Below are positions 52,762 through 61,555 of a stretch of DNA of 64,000 nucleotides, one piece after another. How positions within the stretch are numbered: the first letter of the stretch is position 1; each line of letters starts with the position of its first letter. The translations under genes were made by a program, and so were the position numbers. Source of the DNA: CBDCUC01 sp965222485 (GTDB lineage Bacteria > Pseudomonadota > Alphaproteobacteria > Rhizobiales > Hyphomicrobiaceae); NCBI GenBank assembly GCA_965222485.1, contig CBDCUC010000039.1:248001-312000 (forward strand), given 5' to 3'. The notes beneath the pieces were generated by a model that had not been told where the DNA came from, made no database searches, and saw nothing but the letters and a program-made list of their open reading frames with translations.

Positions 52762-54246
52762 GTGGCGCCAGAAGCATCCAAGACGGACGAACTGCGCAAT
52801 GGCGGACGCGGTGCCAATGCACCGGAGTTCTCCGTCAATGAACTTGCCCACGCCATCAAACGCACTTTGGAAGGCAGCTTCGGATATGTGCGCTTGCGCG
52901 GTGAGGTCTCCGGCTACCGTGGCCCCCATTCCTCCGGTCATTGTTATTTTTCATTGAAAGATGAAAAGGCCAGGATTGATGCCGTCATTTGGCGCGGCGT
53001 GTTCCAGAAGCTCAAAGTTAAGCCCGAAGAAGGGATGGAGGTCATTGCGCGTGGTCGCGTGACGACCTATCCGGGGTCATCGAAATACCAGATCGTTGTT
53101 GAGTCGCTGGAGCCGGCCGGCGTCGGCGCTTTGATGGCGTTGTTGGAGGAACGCAAGAAGAAGCTTACAGCCGAAGGTTTGTTCGATGAGAGCAGGAAGC
53201 AGCAGCTGCCGTTTCTTCCACGCGTTGTCGGCGTCATCACCAGTCCGACGGGCGCTGTGATCCGCGACATGCTCGCTGGTTTTACTGAGCGTTTTCCAAC
53301 CCGCGTCCTATTGTGGCCCGTTCGCGTCCAGGGCGAAACGTGCGCGCCGGAAGTCGCAAGTGCGGTTGCGGGATTTAATGCCTTGCCCGTTGATGGTCCG
53401 CTGCCCCGTCCTGACGTGTTGATTGTTGCGCGCGGTGGCGGCAGTCTTGAGGACTTGTGGGGCTTCAACGAAGAAAGTGTCGTGCGCGCAGTAGCAGAAA
53501 GCCGCCTGCCCGTCATCTCCGCAGTAGGTCATGAAACCGACTGGACCTTGATCGATTTGGTAGCGGACGCGCGCGCGCCCACGCCGACCAAAGCAGCCGA
53601 ATGGGCCGTGCCCAAATATGCCGACCTCATTGAACAGACGGGAGGTCTGACAGTACGATTGCGGACGGCGGTTGTGCGCGTCCTCGATCACGCACGCACG
53701 GACCTCAAGGCGGCGATGCGCGGCCTGCCACGCCTGGAAGAGATCCTGGCTTTACCGCGCCAACGTTTTGATGCTGCCGAGAAGAGGCTCGGACGCGCGT
53801 TGTTGAGCAACACCAACGCCCACAAGAACCGGCTTACCGCTTCATCCGCGCGCCTCAGCCCATCTGGTCTCTTTCGGCGCATCAGCGAGGCACACACGCG
53901 TGTCGCCGAGATCGACGGGCGCCGACGGCAAGCCTTTTCAGGATTTACCGCCAATTGCAGACGGCAATTCGATGGACAGTACAAGCTTTTGCAATCGTTG
54001 AGTTATCAAAGCGTTCTGGCCCGGGGTTATGCGCTGGTGCGCGACCAAGAGGGCGCAATGATCAGGTCGCACTCTAACCCTGCGCTTGAACAAGAGTTCC
54101 AGATTGAATTCGCAGACGGCAAGGCGACCATCCCAGCACGCGGTCAGACATCGCCTGGCGGTGGGACGAAGGGCGGCGAGAAAACGGGGCGCTCAAAAAG
54201 TCAAACAGCGCCCGCTCCTAAGGGCCGTCAGGGATCACTTTTCTAG
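52762..54246 (+). CDS. xseA: Exodeoxyribonuclease VII large subunit
   Basis: The 494-residue protein starts at GTG. It has the OB-fold (EFSVNELAHAIKRTLEGSFGYVRLRGEVSGYR; GHCYFSLKDEKARIDAVIWR), the nuclease core (VVGVITSPTGAVIRDML; ARGGGSLEDLWGFNEE; AVGHETDWTLIDLVAD with DARAPTPTKAAE) and a helical C-terminus. It degrades single-stranded DNA with XseB, which is not encoded here. The C-terminal 45 residues are a Gly/Lys-rich tail. DUF2093 follows, the usual order in Hyphomicrobiales. Confidence 0.96.
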   Translation: MAPEASKTDELRNGGRGANAPEFSVNELAHAIKRTLEGSFGYVRLRGEVSGYRGPHSSGHCYFSLKDEKARIDAVIWRGVFQKLKVKPEEGMEVIARGRVTTYPGSSKYQIVVESLEPAGVGALMALLEERKKKLTAEGLFDESRKQQLPFLPRVVGVITSPTGAVIRDMLAGFTERFPTRVLLWPVRVQGETCAPEVASAVAGFNALPVDGPLPRPDVLIVARGGGSLEDLWGFNEESVVRAVAESRLPVISAVGHETDWTLIDLVADARAPTPTKAAEWAVPKYADLIEQTGGLTVRLRTAVVRVLDHARTDLKAAMRGLPRLEEILALPRQRFDAAEKRLGRALLSNTNAHKNRLTASSARLSPSGLFRRISEAHTRVAEIDGRRRQAFSGFTANCRRQFDGQYKLLQSLSYQSVLARGYALVRDQEGAMIRSHSNPALEQEFQIEFADGKATIPARGQTSPGGGTKGGEKTGRSKSQTAPAPKGRQGSLF

Positions 54247-54401
54247 GACGGAACCACTGGACGTGACAGGGTTAAGGCTCTGCGCGCTTGACGATCGCGA
54301 GAGTTGGGGCCATGTCAATAAACTGAATGGTAGGGGAATGGCTGAGCACTGCACCGCCAATGCGGTGGCCGGCCTATGCCGGATTGCATTGAGGGCAGAG
54401 T

Positions 54402-54626
54402 ATGAACCGCTTTGAAAAAATCTTTGGAAGCCGTGGCGAGGCAAATGTTCGTTTTCTCGACGGTGAATTCCAAGTCACATCGCCCGGTGAATTCGTACGT
54501 TGTGCCGTGACCGGCGACCCAATACCTCTAACCGACCTCCGCTACTGGAGCGTTGAGCAACAGGAAGCCTACGTCTCGGCTGAGGTTTCAATGCGGCGCT
54601 ATATGGAGCTGCACCGCGCCGATTGA
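54402..54626 (+). CDS. DUF2093 protein
   Basis: The 74-residue protein matches the DUF2093 pattern throughout: NVRFLDGEFQVTSPGEFVRCAVTG, IPLTDLRYWSVEQQEAYVS. The family is small, alphaproteobacterial and uncharacterised; it usually lies next to xseA or lpxK, as here. It converges with lpxK (41 bases between the stops). Confidence 0.93.
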   Translation: MNRFEKIFGSRGEANVRFLDGEFQVTSPGEFVRCAVTGDPIPLTDLRYWSVEQQEAYVSAEVSMRRYMELHRAD

Positions 54627-54667
54627 ATTGGAAAAAACAGGCGCGGTTCGGTGCCGACGGCGATTGG

Positions 54668-55735
54668 TCAGTCGGATCTGAGTCCGGCCCTGTACCCTCC
54701 GGTCTTTAATACAGACTCCAGGAGAGACTTTAGGCGCGCATCATCTCCTTCGGGGAACGCCAAGCGTATCGGTAGGGTATGAAGCTGTTCGGCCACTTTG
54801 GCGCGCATTCCCACCTGCCCTTCAAACCGCACGGCATCCTTCTCCGTTGTCACAAGTATACTGTCATGTTTGGCCGCCGAATCCAGTAGTCGCGTCGCAT
54901 CTGCTTCGGTAAACAGATGATGATCGCCGAATGCAATGCGCTCAACGAGCCGCGCGCCTAACCTCTCAACGAGCGCAAAGAACCGGTCTGGATTTCCTAT
55001 TCCTGCAAATGCAGTCACCGCCTTGTCGTCCAGCCACTCGGTGTCAACAGTGGGCTGCGGCTCCGCTGCAAGCACTGGTCCGGGAAAGCTACGCCGCATG
55101 CCCTTGAACATGTCGCTCATCCACGGATCCTTATTGTCAGATTGATTGATGAGAACCGCGTCTGTGAGCCCAAGCTGAAAGTCTAGCGGTGCGCGTAGTG
55201 GGCCAGCGGGTATGACAAGCCCGTTGCCGATGCCGCGCTGCCCATCGATGACAGCAATGGTCAAATCCTTGCGTAGAGCGGGGTTCTGCAGTCCGTCGTC
55301 CATCACGATAACGCTTGGCTGCCTCGGGTCATTCTCAATGACAATTGCACCTTGTCTGCGGTTACGACAGACAAGCGTTGGCGCTGTTTGCGTCAGCAAC
55401 AGTGGCTCATCACCCACATCACGCGCTGTGTGCGTTTTCATGTCGACGAATACGGGACCTTTGAGCCGCCCGCCGTGCCCGCGCGTCAAGAATACCGGTT
55501 CCTCGCCGGCGTCTTTCAGCAATTCCGCAACCATGATGGCAAGCGGCGTCTTACCCGTGCCGCCAACAGTGAGATTACCAATGCAAATCACCGGAAGTCG
55601 TGATCGGTAGGCCTGTGTCCGCGAAAATCGCCGAATGCCCACGTGCCCATAAAGGTCCGCCAATGGTTTCAGGGCCGCCTCAATACGACCCTGACGATCC
55701 TTGGCGTACCACCAATTTGGATCCTTAGCTGGCAC
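54668..55735 (-). CDS. lpxK: Tetraacyldisaccharide 4'-kinase
   Basis: The 355-residue enzyme adds the 4'-phosphate to the lipid A precursor at the inner membrane. The P-loop is VGGTGKT (residues 57-63) within VICIGNLTVGGTGKTPLA, and VIVMDDGLQNPALRKDLTIAV and the region FAGIGNPDRFF are further family blocks. The start overlaps the end of the DUF374-WaaA fusion gene by 11 bases, so both are one operon making lipid A-Kdo. Confidence 0.96.
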   Translation of the reverse strand: MPAKDPNWWYAKDRQGRIEAALKPLADLYGHVGIRRFSRTQAYRSRLPVICIGNLTVGGTGKTPLAIMVAELLKDAGEEPVFLTRGHGGRLKGPVFVDMKTHTARDVGDEPLLLTQTAPTLVCRNRRQGAIVIENDPRQPSVIVMDDGLQNPALRKDLTIAVIDGQRGIGNGLVIPAGPLRAPLDFQLGLTDAVLINQSDNKDPWMSDMFKGMRRSFPGPVLAAEPQPTVDTEWLDDKAVTAFAGIGNPDRFFALVERLGARLVERIAFGDHHLFTEADATRLLDSAAKHDSILVTTEKDAVRFEGQVGMRAKVAEQLHTLPIRLAFPEGDDARLKSLLESVLKTGGYRAGLRSD

Positions 55736-57851
55736 GCCGCATCCTTTCCGGTGCAGGCAGCAGGTCTAAGAGTTCTCCCACGGTCCGATCGAGCGCACCA
55801 GCCAGCATGTTGAGAGCTTTGTCTGCGCCGGCGCGAAGCGCATCAAGCTCATCTACGCTGATATGCAGGCGTGTCACGGCCTCAGCAAGCTCGTCCGCAG
55901 TATCTACAATCACAGCACCGTCACAGCTTACCAGCGTCGCGTATGCATCGCGAAAATTACGCGTGTGCGGACCGCTGACGACGCCGGTGTTGTGGCGGAT
56001 CGCTTCCACCGGATTCTGCCCGCCATGCGCGACAAGTGAGCCGCCGATGAAGGCCACCGGGCAAAGCGCATAGAGCATCCCCAGTTCGCCGATCGTATCC
56101 GCCACATAAACGTCGCAAGTCTCGCCTGGCAGCGCCCGCATCGATCTTTGCTCCACGCGCAATCCCTGCCCACGCAACATTTCAGCAATCGCAGTGCCAC
56201 GTTCCGGATGTCGAGGCGCAACAATTGTGCAGAAGTCTGCGATCTTGCCTGATATTTTCCGGTGTGCTTCGGCGATAATCGACTCTTCACCATCGTGCGT
56301 GCTGGCGGCGACATAACTAGGACGACCAGACAAGGCGGTTTGCATGGCCTTAAGGGCTTCAGTATCGACCGGTGGTGGTGGTGCGTCGATTTTCAAGTTT
56401 CCTGTGACCACCACGCGGCCTGCATTGAGTTTGGAAAAATAGTCACCGAATTCTTCATTTTGCGCCATCACCAGATCAAACGCACTGAAAAGCGGTGCGG
56501 AGAATGACCGATATTTCTTCCAGCGCTCGAAACTGCGCGAAGACATGCGCGCATTGATGAGAGCCAGAGCGATGTTACGCCGCGCGGTTTCTAAAATGAG
56601 GTTCGGCCAAATTTCCGATTCTGTAAAAACAGCAAGATCGGGCCTCCAATGCGCCAAGAAGTTTTGCGCATAGCGTGGCGAGTCGAGCGGAACATATTGA
56701 TGCAGCGCCTTGCGCGACAGACGTTTTGCCGCAAGTCCAGCCGACGTCACGGTTCCCGTGGTCAGCAAAAAAGTAAGATCGGGACGTGCTTCGTTCATTG
56801 CATCGATTACTGGCAAAACCGCATTGGTTTCACCCACGCTTGCCGCATGCGCCCACACCAGCAATCCGCCTGGACGTGCGCAGCCGGCCTGTCCAAAACG
56901 TTCCGGTCGTCGCCGTGCGTCTTCTTTCCCGTATCTTTCCCGGACCCGAAGCAGAACCGGTGCCACCGGACGCAACAGCGTCGTTGCGGCACGGTACACC
57001 TTAAGTTCAGCGCCTGGCTTACGCTTGGGTGCTCTTGTGCCGGATGGTGAAACCGTCCCTGCGTGTTTCGCCCTGGCATCCGTATCCTGTGCTTGACTGT
57101 CAGACTTAAGCTCTTCGCTTCGCCGTTGCCACTTTGTCCTCGCTGGCGGCGGCTCAATACGCGACATATCTGCTCCGGCAAGTTCGTAGGCCCGGCGCGT
57201 GGCCTCGTTAAGTTCATCCTGCAGCCGCAGCCGCAGCCCCTCCAACTCGTCTCTCCCAGCATCGGGCGGCACATGGATTGGCTCACCAAGTGCGAACGCG
57301 AGTTTGGAAAACGGCAGGTTGATCGTCAGCCGGCTCCAGGTGTTAAGGGCTAGGAACCGGGAGGTCGCGGCCGCCGTTGGCACAATGGGCCGTCCCGCCA
57401 GTTTGGCGATCGTGAGAATTCCAAGCCCGGCAACGCGCGCCGGGCCGGGCGGTGCATCGGCGGTCATGACCAGCGATGAACCACTTCGCAGTGCTTTTAC
57501 CGATGCACGCAGTGCGTGGGCCCCGCCACGGTCCTTCTTGCGTGGGCCTGCTCCCGCGCCGCGTATGAGTGACACATCGAACGTCTTCATGGCCTCGCCG
57601 ATCACTTCCGCATCGCCGTGCCGCGCAACCATGGCGGAAACTTTCTCACCGCGCGGATTAAGGCAGCTCAGCATCATGAACTGACCATGCCAGCAGGCGA
57701 CAATGACGGGATGTTCTGCGTAAAGCCGGTCAAGCAAATCGTCTGTCTCGTAGATCGTCCGGGATGTGCGCTCTACAAGCCGAATAACGCCGGCCAGTCG
57801 TCGACCCGCGAATTGGTTGAGCTTCACCTTCATATCTGCGGACTGTGCCAT
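55725..57851 (-). CDS. waaA: DUF374 acyltransferase-like domain fused to Kdo transferase WaaA
   Basis: The 708-residue protein joins two genes that are normally separate neighbours. Residues 1-227 are DUF374, a lysophospholipid-acyltransferase-like domain (IVACWHGQFMMLSCL, SAMVARHGDAEVIGEA, TADAPPGPARVAGLGILTIA). Residues 228-282 are a polar linker. Residues 283-708 are WaaA/KdtA, with VYRAATTLLRPVAPVLL, HAASVGE (335-341, catalytic Glu), TESEIWPNLI and NPVEAIRHNTGVVSGPH. The WaaA part adds Kdo to lipid IVA; the DUF374 domain may acylate the same or a related lipid. No stop codon separates the parts. The start could be Met7. Confidence 0.92.
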   Translation of the reverse strand: MAQSADMKVKLNQFAGRRLAGVIRLVERTSRTIYETDDLLDRLYAEHPVIVACWHGQFMMLSCLNPRGEKVSAMVARHGDAEVIGEAMKTFDVSLIRGAGAGPRKKDRGGAHALRASVKALRSGSSLVMTADAPPGPARVAGLGILTIAKLAGRPIVPTAAATSRFLALNTWSRLTINLPFSKLAFALGEPIHVPPDAGRDELEGLRLRLQDELNEATRRAYELAGADMSRIEPPPARTKWQRRSEELKSDSQAQDTDARAKHAGTVSPSGTRAPKRKPGAELKVYRAATTLLRPVAPVLLRVRERYGKEDARRRPERFGQAGCARPGGLLVWAHAASVGETNAVLPVIDAMNEARPDLTFLLTTGTVTSAGLAAKRLSRKALHQYVPLDSPRYAQNFLAHWRPDLAVFTESEIWPNLILETARRNIALALINARMSSRSFERWKKYRSFSAPLFSAFDLVMAQNEEFGDYFSKLNAGRVVVTGNLKIDAPPPPVDTEALKAMQTALSGRPSYVAASTHDGEESIIAEAHRKISGKIADFCTIVAPRHPERGTAIAEMLRGQGLRVEQRSMRALPGETCDVYVADTIGELGMLYALCPVAFIGGSLVAHGGQNPVEAIRHNTGVVSGPHTRNFRDAYATLVSCDGAVIVDTADELAEAVTRLHISVDELDALRAGADKALNMLAGALDRTVGELLDLLPAPERMRRAS

Positions 57852-58032
57852 TTAGCGCTGCCACCCATAGAATATTGGGGGGTAGGCGGCAAAAACAGCT
57901 TGCCGGCCGGCCTCCCCCCTTGCAGTGGCTTCCTATAGCGCATTATACCCGACAGGACAGTAGCGGGCGCGGCTGAGTTCACGACAAAACCGGTTGGCAG
58001 CCAGCATAGCCTCGCCGCCTCGGGGAGAGCCA

Positions 58033-58797
58033 TTGAATAGCGAGACCGTAACCAAGCCTATGCCGGCTCCGCGCAAAAGGCTGAAAAGAGCCGCCAAACG
58101 CGTCACGATGTCATTGCGCAACGGCCTCAGCGAGCGCTCGCCTGCCTGGGCCAAGCGTTTGTTTGGCCCCAGCGCACAGTATCTCGATATGCTGCTCGTC
58201 GACCACGGTTTGCTGCGTGTTTTTTATCTGAACAAGCACCGGCTGTCAGGGGAGGCCTGGCGTAGCGCGCAGCCGACACCACGGCAAATCCGAAAGTTGG
58301 TGCGTCAGGGTGTTCGCACGATTCTCAACTTGCGCGGCGAAATCCCTTCAGGAGGCTATTTTCTGGAAAGGGACACGTGCGAGGCGCTAGGCATCAATTT
58401 CGTCAACGTCAAGGTTCGTTCGCGTGCCGCCCCGTCCAAAGAGGAGCTTGCAGACGCGATCAAGGCGCTGCGCACCGCCGAATATCCGATTTTGATGCAT
58501 TGCAAGTCAGGCGCTGACCGAGCCGGACTTATGAGTGTGCTTTACCGACATGTGCGCCAAGGTGAGCCGATTGCGAAAGCTGTTCGCGAATTGACGTGGC
58601 GTTACGGTCATATCAGGCAATCAGACACCGGCGTACTGGACCACTTCTTTAATAGCTATTTGAGTTACAATGCTAAGACACCCATCGACTTTCTCGAATG
58701 GGTTGAGACTATCTATGACGCCGAGGCGGTTGAGGCGTCATTCAGCGCCCATGGCTGGGCAAACCGTCTCGTCAACGACATTTTGAAGCGCGAATAG
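58033..58797 (+). CDS. Tyrosine/dual-specificity phosphatase family protein
   Basis: From a TTG at 58033, behind GGGGAGAG, the protein has 254 residues; an ATG at 58060 is the alternative. The signature loop is H156-C157-K-S-G-A-D-R163-A-G-L, the C-x5-R active site of cysteine phosphatases, and the general-acid region precedes it. The N-terminal block WRSAQPTPRQIRKLVRQGVRTILNLRGE is typical of bacterial members. There is no signal peptide. The gene is divergent from the DUF374-waaA fusion, with msbA convergent after it, so a lipid A or phosphatidylglycerophosphate substrate is possible; that is inference from position. Confidence 0.88.
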   Translation: MNSETVTKPMPAPRKRLKRAAKRVTMSLRNGLSERSPAWAKRLFGPSAQYLDMLLVDHGLLRVFYLNKHRLSGEAWRSAQPTPRQIRKLVRQGVRTILNLRGEIPSGGYFLERDTCEALGINFVNVKVRSRAAPSKEELADAIKALRTAEYPILMHCKSGADRAGLMSVLYRHVRQGEPIAKAVRELTWRYGHIRQSDTGVLDHFFNSYLSYNAKTPIDFLEWVETIYDAEAVEASFSAHGWANRLVNDILKRE

Positions 58798-58871
58798 TGC
58801 CCGTCCAGTCTCCAGGGTGAAGTGGTGGCGTTGTAGAGGTCAACCGCTCCATCAAGCTGCCGGCGACAGGC

Positions 58872-60746
58872 TCACTTAGCCGCGGCGGTTGCCTCTTCAT
58901 CACCCTCGTCGATGAGCTGAGACTGCGCCAAGCGTGCATATGCCCCGCTGGCCAGGATCAGCTCCGCATGCGTGCCCACCTCCACAATCTCCCCGCCATC
59001 CATCACGCAAATTAGGTCTGCATTCTGCACAGTCGATAGCCTGTGTGCGATGACGAGCGTTGTGCGGTTTTTGGTAAAGCGCGCCAAGGCGTCCTGGACG
59101 AGCTGTTCCGATTCCGTATCAAGCGCGCTGGTTGCTTCATCCAGAAGCAAAATAGGAGCATCGCGTAAAATCGCGCGCGCCAAAGCAAGCCGCTGTCGCT
59201 GTCCGCCTGACAACCGCTGTCCGCGGTCTCCGATTTCTGTGTCATATCCGGCCGGTTGCTCCAGGATAAAGTCATGCGCCGCCGCCGCTGTGGCAGCTTC
59301 AATAACGTCTTGGTGGCTGCAGCCCAGCCGGCCAAGCGAAATATTGGCCTCGATACTGTCATCGAACAATGTGACGTCCTGACTAACGATGGCAATCGAA
59401 TTACGCAGTGAAGAAAGCGTTACATTTCGAATGTCTTGCCCATCGATGCAAATACTGCCGCGATCAACATCGAACAGACGCGGCACGAGATTAATAACCG
59501 TTGATTTTCCCGAACCGGAGCGCCCAACAAATGCAACCGTTTTCCCGCCCGGAACGTTCAGAGAAAAATGCGAAACGGCCGGTGGCCCACCATCATGGAG
59601 GTAGGAAAAGCTCACGTCATCAAATGTGATTTCACCCGCACCTATGTTGAGGTTCTTCGCGCCCGGCCGGTCGGCGATGGCCGGGCGTTCATCCAACAGC
59701 CCATAAAGGCTTTCCGCCGCGGCAAGCCCCTCTTGCACTTTGCCTGACAGATTTCCCAGCGCCCGTATCGGTTGTGCTGCCATCAGCAACGCTGTCACAA
59801 AGCCCATGAAATCGCCAACGGTCGAAATCCCGCTGGCAATGCGCCAATGCGCAAAAGCAATAACGCCCGCGACAGCCAGGCCGCCCAACGCCTCAAGCAT
59901 GGGATCGAGACGGGCCCGGTTTCGCACAGCCTTCATGCGCAGATCAAACACCTGCTCAAAGCTCGTATTGACCCGTCTGGCCGCATAGTCTTCCAACCCG
60001 AACGTCTTGATCAGGCGGCTGCCGGACAGTTTTTCGGTCAGCAGCGATGTCATGTCGCCAAGTTCCGACTGCGTACGCTTGGCAACCTTCCTGAGCCGTT
60101 CCGAAATTGCCGCTATCGGCAATGCTGCAATCGGATAGACGCCAAGCACGAACAATGACATCACCGGGTCAAGGTAGATCATCGAGGCGACAAGTGCGAT
60201 CACCATCAGCGTATCGCGAATAGCCGTCTGCAACGACGCTTGTACGGCCTGCTGTATGAAATTGATGTCGTTCGTAAGCCGCGAGACGAGGCGGCCCGGT
60301 GTTTCGCGCGTCAGGCGGGCGAAGTCGGCCTCCACCAGATGTGAGAATGCCGTCTTCTGCATATCCGTCGACATGCGCCAGACAATTCGGTTTGTGGCAA
60401 CTGTCTGAAGGTAAAGAAAAACGCTGCGCGCGGCGGTCACGCCGATCACCGCTGCAAGCACCCAAAGGAGAACATTGTCGCCGCCGTTACTTTTCATCAG
60501 CGTGTCAAACGAAAGCTTGATGATCATCGGGTAGCCGCCCGTGACAGCGGCCAGGCATGCAGTCATCGCAAGCGCAACGGCAAGCTCCTTCCAGCGCGGA
60601 AAGACCCACTGTTTCAGAAACCGTTTGATCAGCGCGCGAGAATGGGCGTCGAAGGCGACGCGCTTAGGTTTCTTGCGGCGCTCGGTGCCTCCACCATTCT
60701 TGTCAGCGGAGTCCGGCGGCGTACCCGTTGTCCGTGCCTCGTCCAA
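58872..60746 (-). CDS. msbA: ABC transporter, MsbA-type lipid exporter
   Basis: The 624-residue half-transporter has six transmembrane helices (about residues 50-350) and an ATPase domain with Walker A GRSGSGKST (near 410), signature LSGGQRQRLALARAIL (near 512) and Walker B LLLDEATSALD. The ABC_membrane start and position among lpxK, waaA and DUF4170 point to flipping lipid A or other lipids across the inner membrane. Export of another substrate is possible since the fold is shared with other exporters. Confidence 0.9.
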   Translation of the reverse strand: MDEARTTGTPPDSADKNGGGTERRKKPKRVAFDAHSRALIKRFLKQWVFPRWKELAVALAMTACLAAVTGGYPMIIKLSFDTLMKSNGGDNVLLWVLAAVIGVTAARSVFLYLQTVATNRIVWRMSTDMQKTAFSHLVEADFARLTRETPGRLVSRLTNDINFIQQAVQASLQTAIRDTLMVIALVASMIYLDPVMSLFVLGVYPIAALPIAAISERLRKVAKRTQSELGDMTSLLTEKLSGSRLIKTFGLEDYAARRVNTSFEQVFDLRMKAVRNRARLDPMLEALGGLAVAGVIAFAHWRIASGISTVGDFMGFVTALLMAAQPIRALGNLSGKVQEGLAAAESLYGLLDERPAIADRPGAKNLNIGAGEITFDDVSFSYLHDGGPPAVSHFSLNVPGGKTVAFVGRSGSGKSTVINLVPRLFDVDRGSICIDGQDIRNVTLSSLRNSIAIVSQDVTLFDDSIEANISLGRLGCSHQDVIEAATAAAAHDFILEQPAGYDTEIGDRGQRLSGGQRQRLALARAILRDAPILLLDEATSALDTESEQLVQDALARFTKNRTTLVIAHRLSTVQNADLICVMDGGEIVEVGTHAELILASGAYARLAQSQLIDEGDEEATAAAK

Positions 60747-60898
60747 ACATGCCTCCAGCCTAAATCAAATCAGACGATGCATAACGGAACACACTTTGCC
60801 ATCGCTTGGTCGCGTCTGCGATGTTTGCGCCGACATTGTCGGCTGTGCCAAGCATGCGCATTTTTCGCCTTGAATTCGCGGCCTGACGGTATGGGAAG

Positions 60899-61156
60899 TC
60901 ACGATTGCAGTCCATCAACACCACCAGGGTCCAACAGCCTGTGCAGATGTACGACGAAATAGCGCATATGTGCATTGTCTACGGTGCGCTGTGCCGCCGC
61001 CCTCCACGCCTTTTCCGCTTCGTCGTAGTTAGGGTAGAAGCCCACGACATCCAGACCGCTCAGGTCTCGAAATGTGACGCCTTCCAACGAACTCAATTCC
61101 CCACCAAAAACAAGATGTAACAACTGACCGTCGCACTCTTTTCTATCGCTGCTCAT
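60899..61156 (-). CDS. DUF4170 protein
   Basis: The 85-residue protein shows the DUF4170 pattern LLHLVFGGEL, FRDLSGLDVVGFYPNYDEAEKAWRAAAQRTVDNAHMRYFVVHLHRLLDP (in segments). The family is alphaproteobacterial, soluble and uncharacterised, often beside msbA and cysQ. It precedes msbA by 150 bases on the same strand. Confidence 0.92.
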   Translation of the reverse strand: MSSDRKECDGQLLHLVFGGELSSLEGVTFRDLSGLDVVGFYPNYDEAEKAWRAAAQRTVDNAHMRYFVVHLHRLLDPGGVDGLQS

Positions 61157-61555
61157 GCTCTCTCAGGATCCTATTACGGTTCGTTTCGTGATGGCACAGC
61201 CACTCTCGTGCGACCGTCGATCACGACGGGTTGGCGAACTGATCAAGAGGTCTTCCTGCCTCATGCCCGCAACTTCCGCAAGACCGGTACGAAGCTTCAC
61301 ACACTTTCGGCCCGAAAAGCCCCTTGGGATGGCCAGCATCGCACCGGAATCGGACCCATATTGACCAAAACTTCATGATACCTTTTAAGCCCTTTTTGAA
61401 GGTGTTCGTGTCAATTTGCCTGTTACGGTCGAAAGAACGGCCCTCAAAAAGTCGACAGGTTGGCATGTGTCACGGCATGGTTCGGGAGCGCCCGTTCCAT
61501 GCCGTTGGCTTTTCTGGGCGACTTCGACGACCTTCTAGAGATCACACCGGCCCTT
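61157..61555. other. Gap between DUF4170 and ubiA, one weak small frame
   Basis: The 399 bases contain one small minus-strand frame with four Cys, reported separately. Otherwise I see no RNA gene, repeat or terminator. Confidence 0.4.
61221..61376 (-). CDS. Possible 51-residue Cys-containing small protein
   Basis: A frame from the ATG ending at 61376 has an AAAAGG sequence just upstream. Its 51 residues include RFRCDAGHPKGLFGPKVC and YRSCGSCGHEAGRP, with four Cys and two His in a spacing that could bind zinc. The composition is plausible for a protein, but no family is recognised and the frame could be accidental. Confidence 0.3.
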   Translation of the reverse strand: MKFWSIWVRFRCDAGHPKGLFGPKVCEASYRSCGSCGHEAGRPLDQFANPS

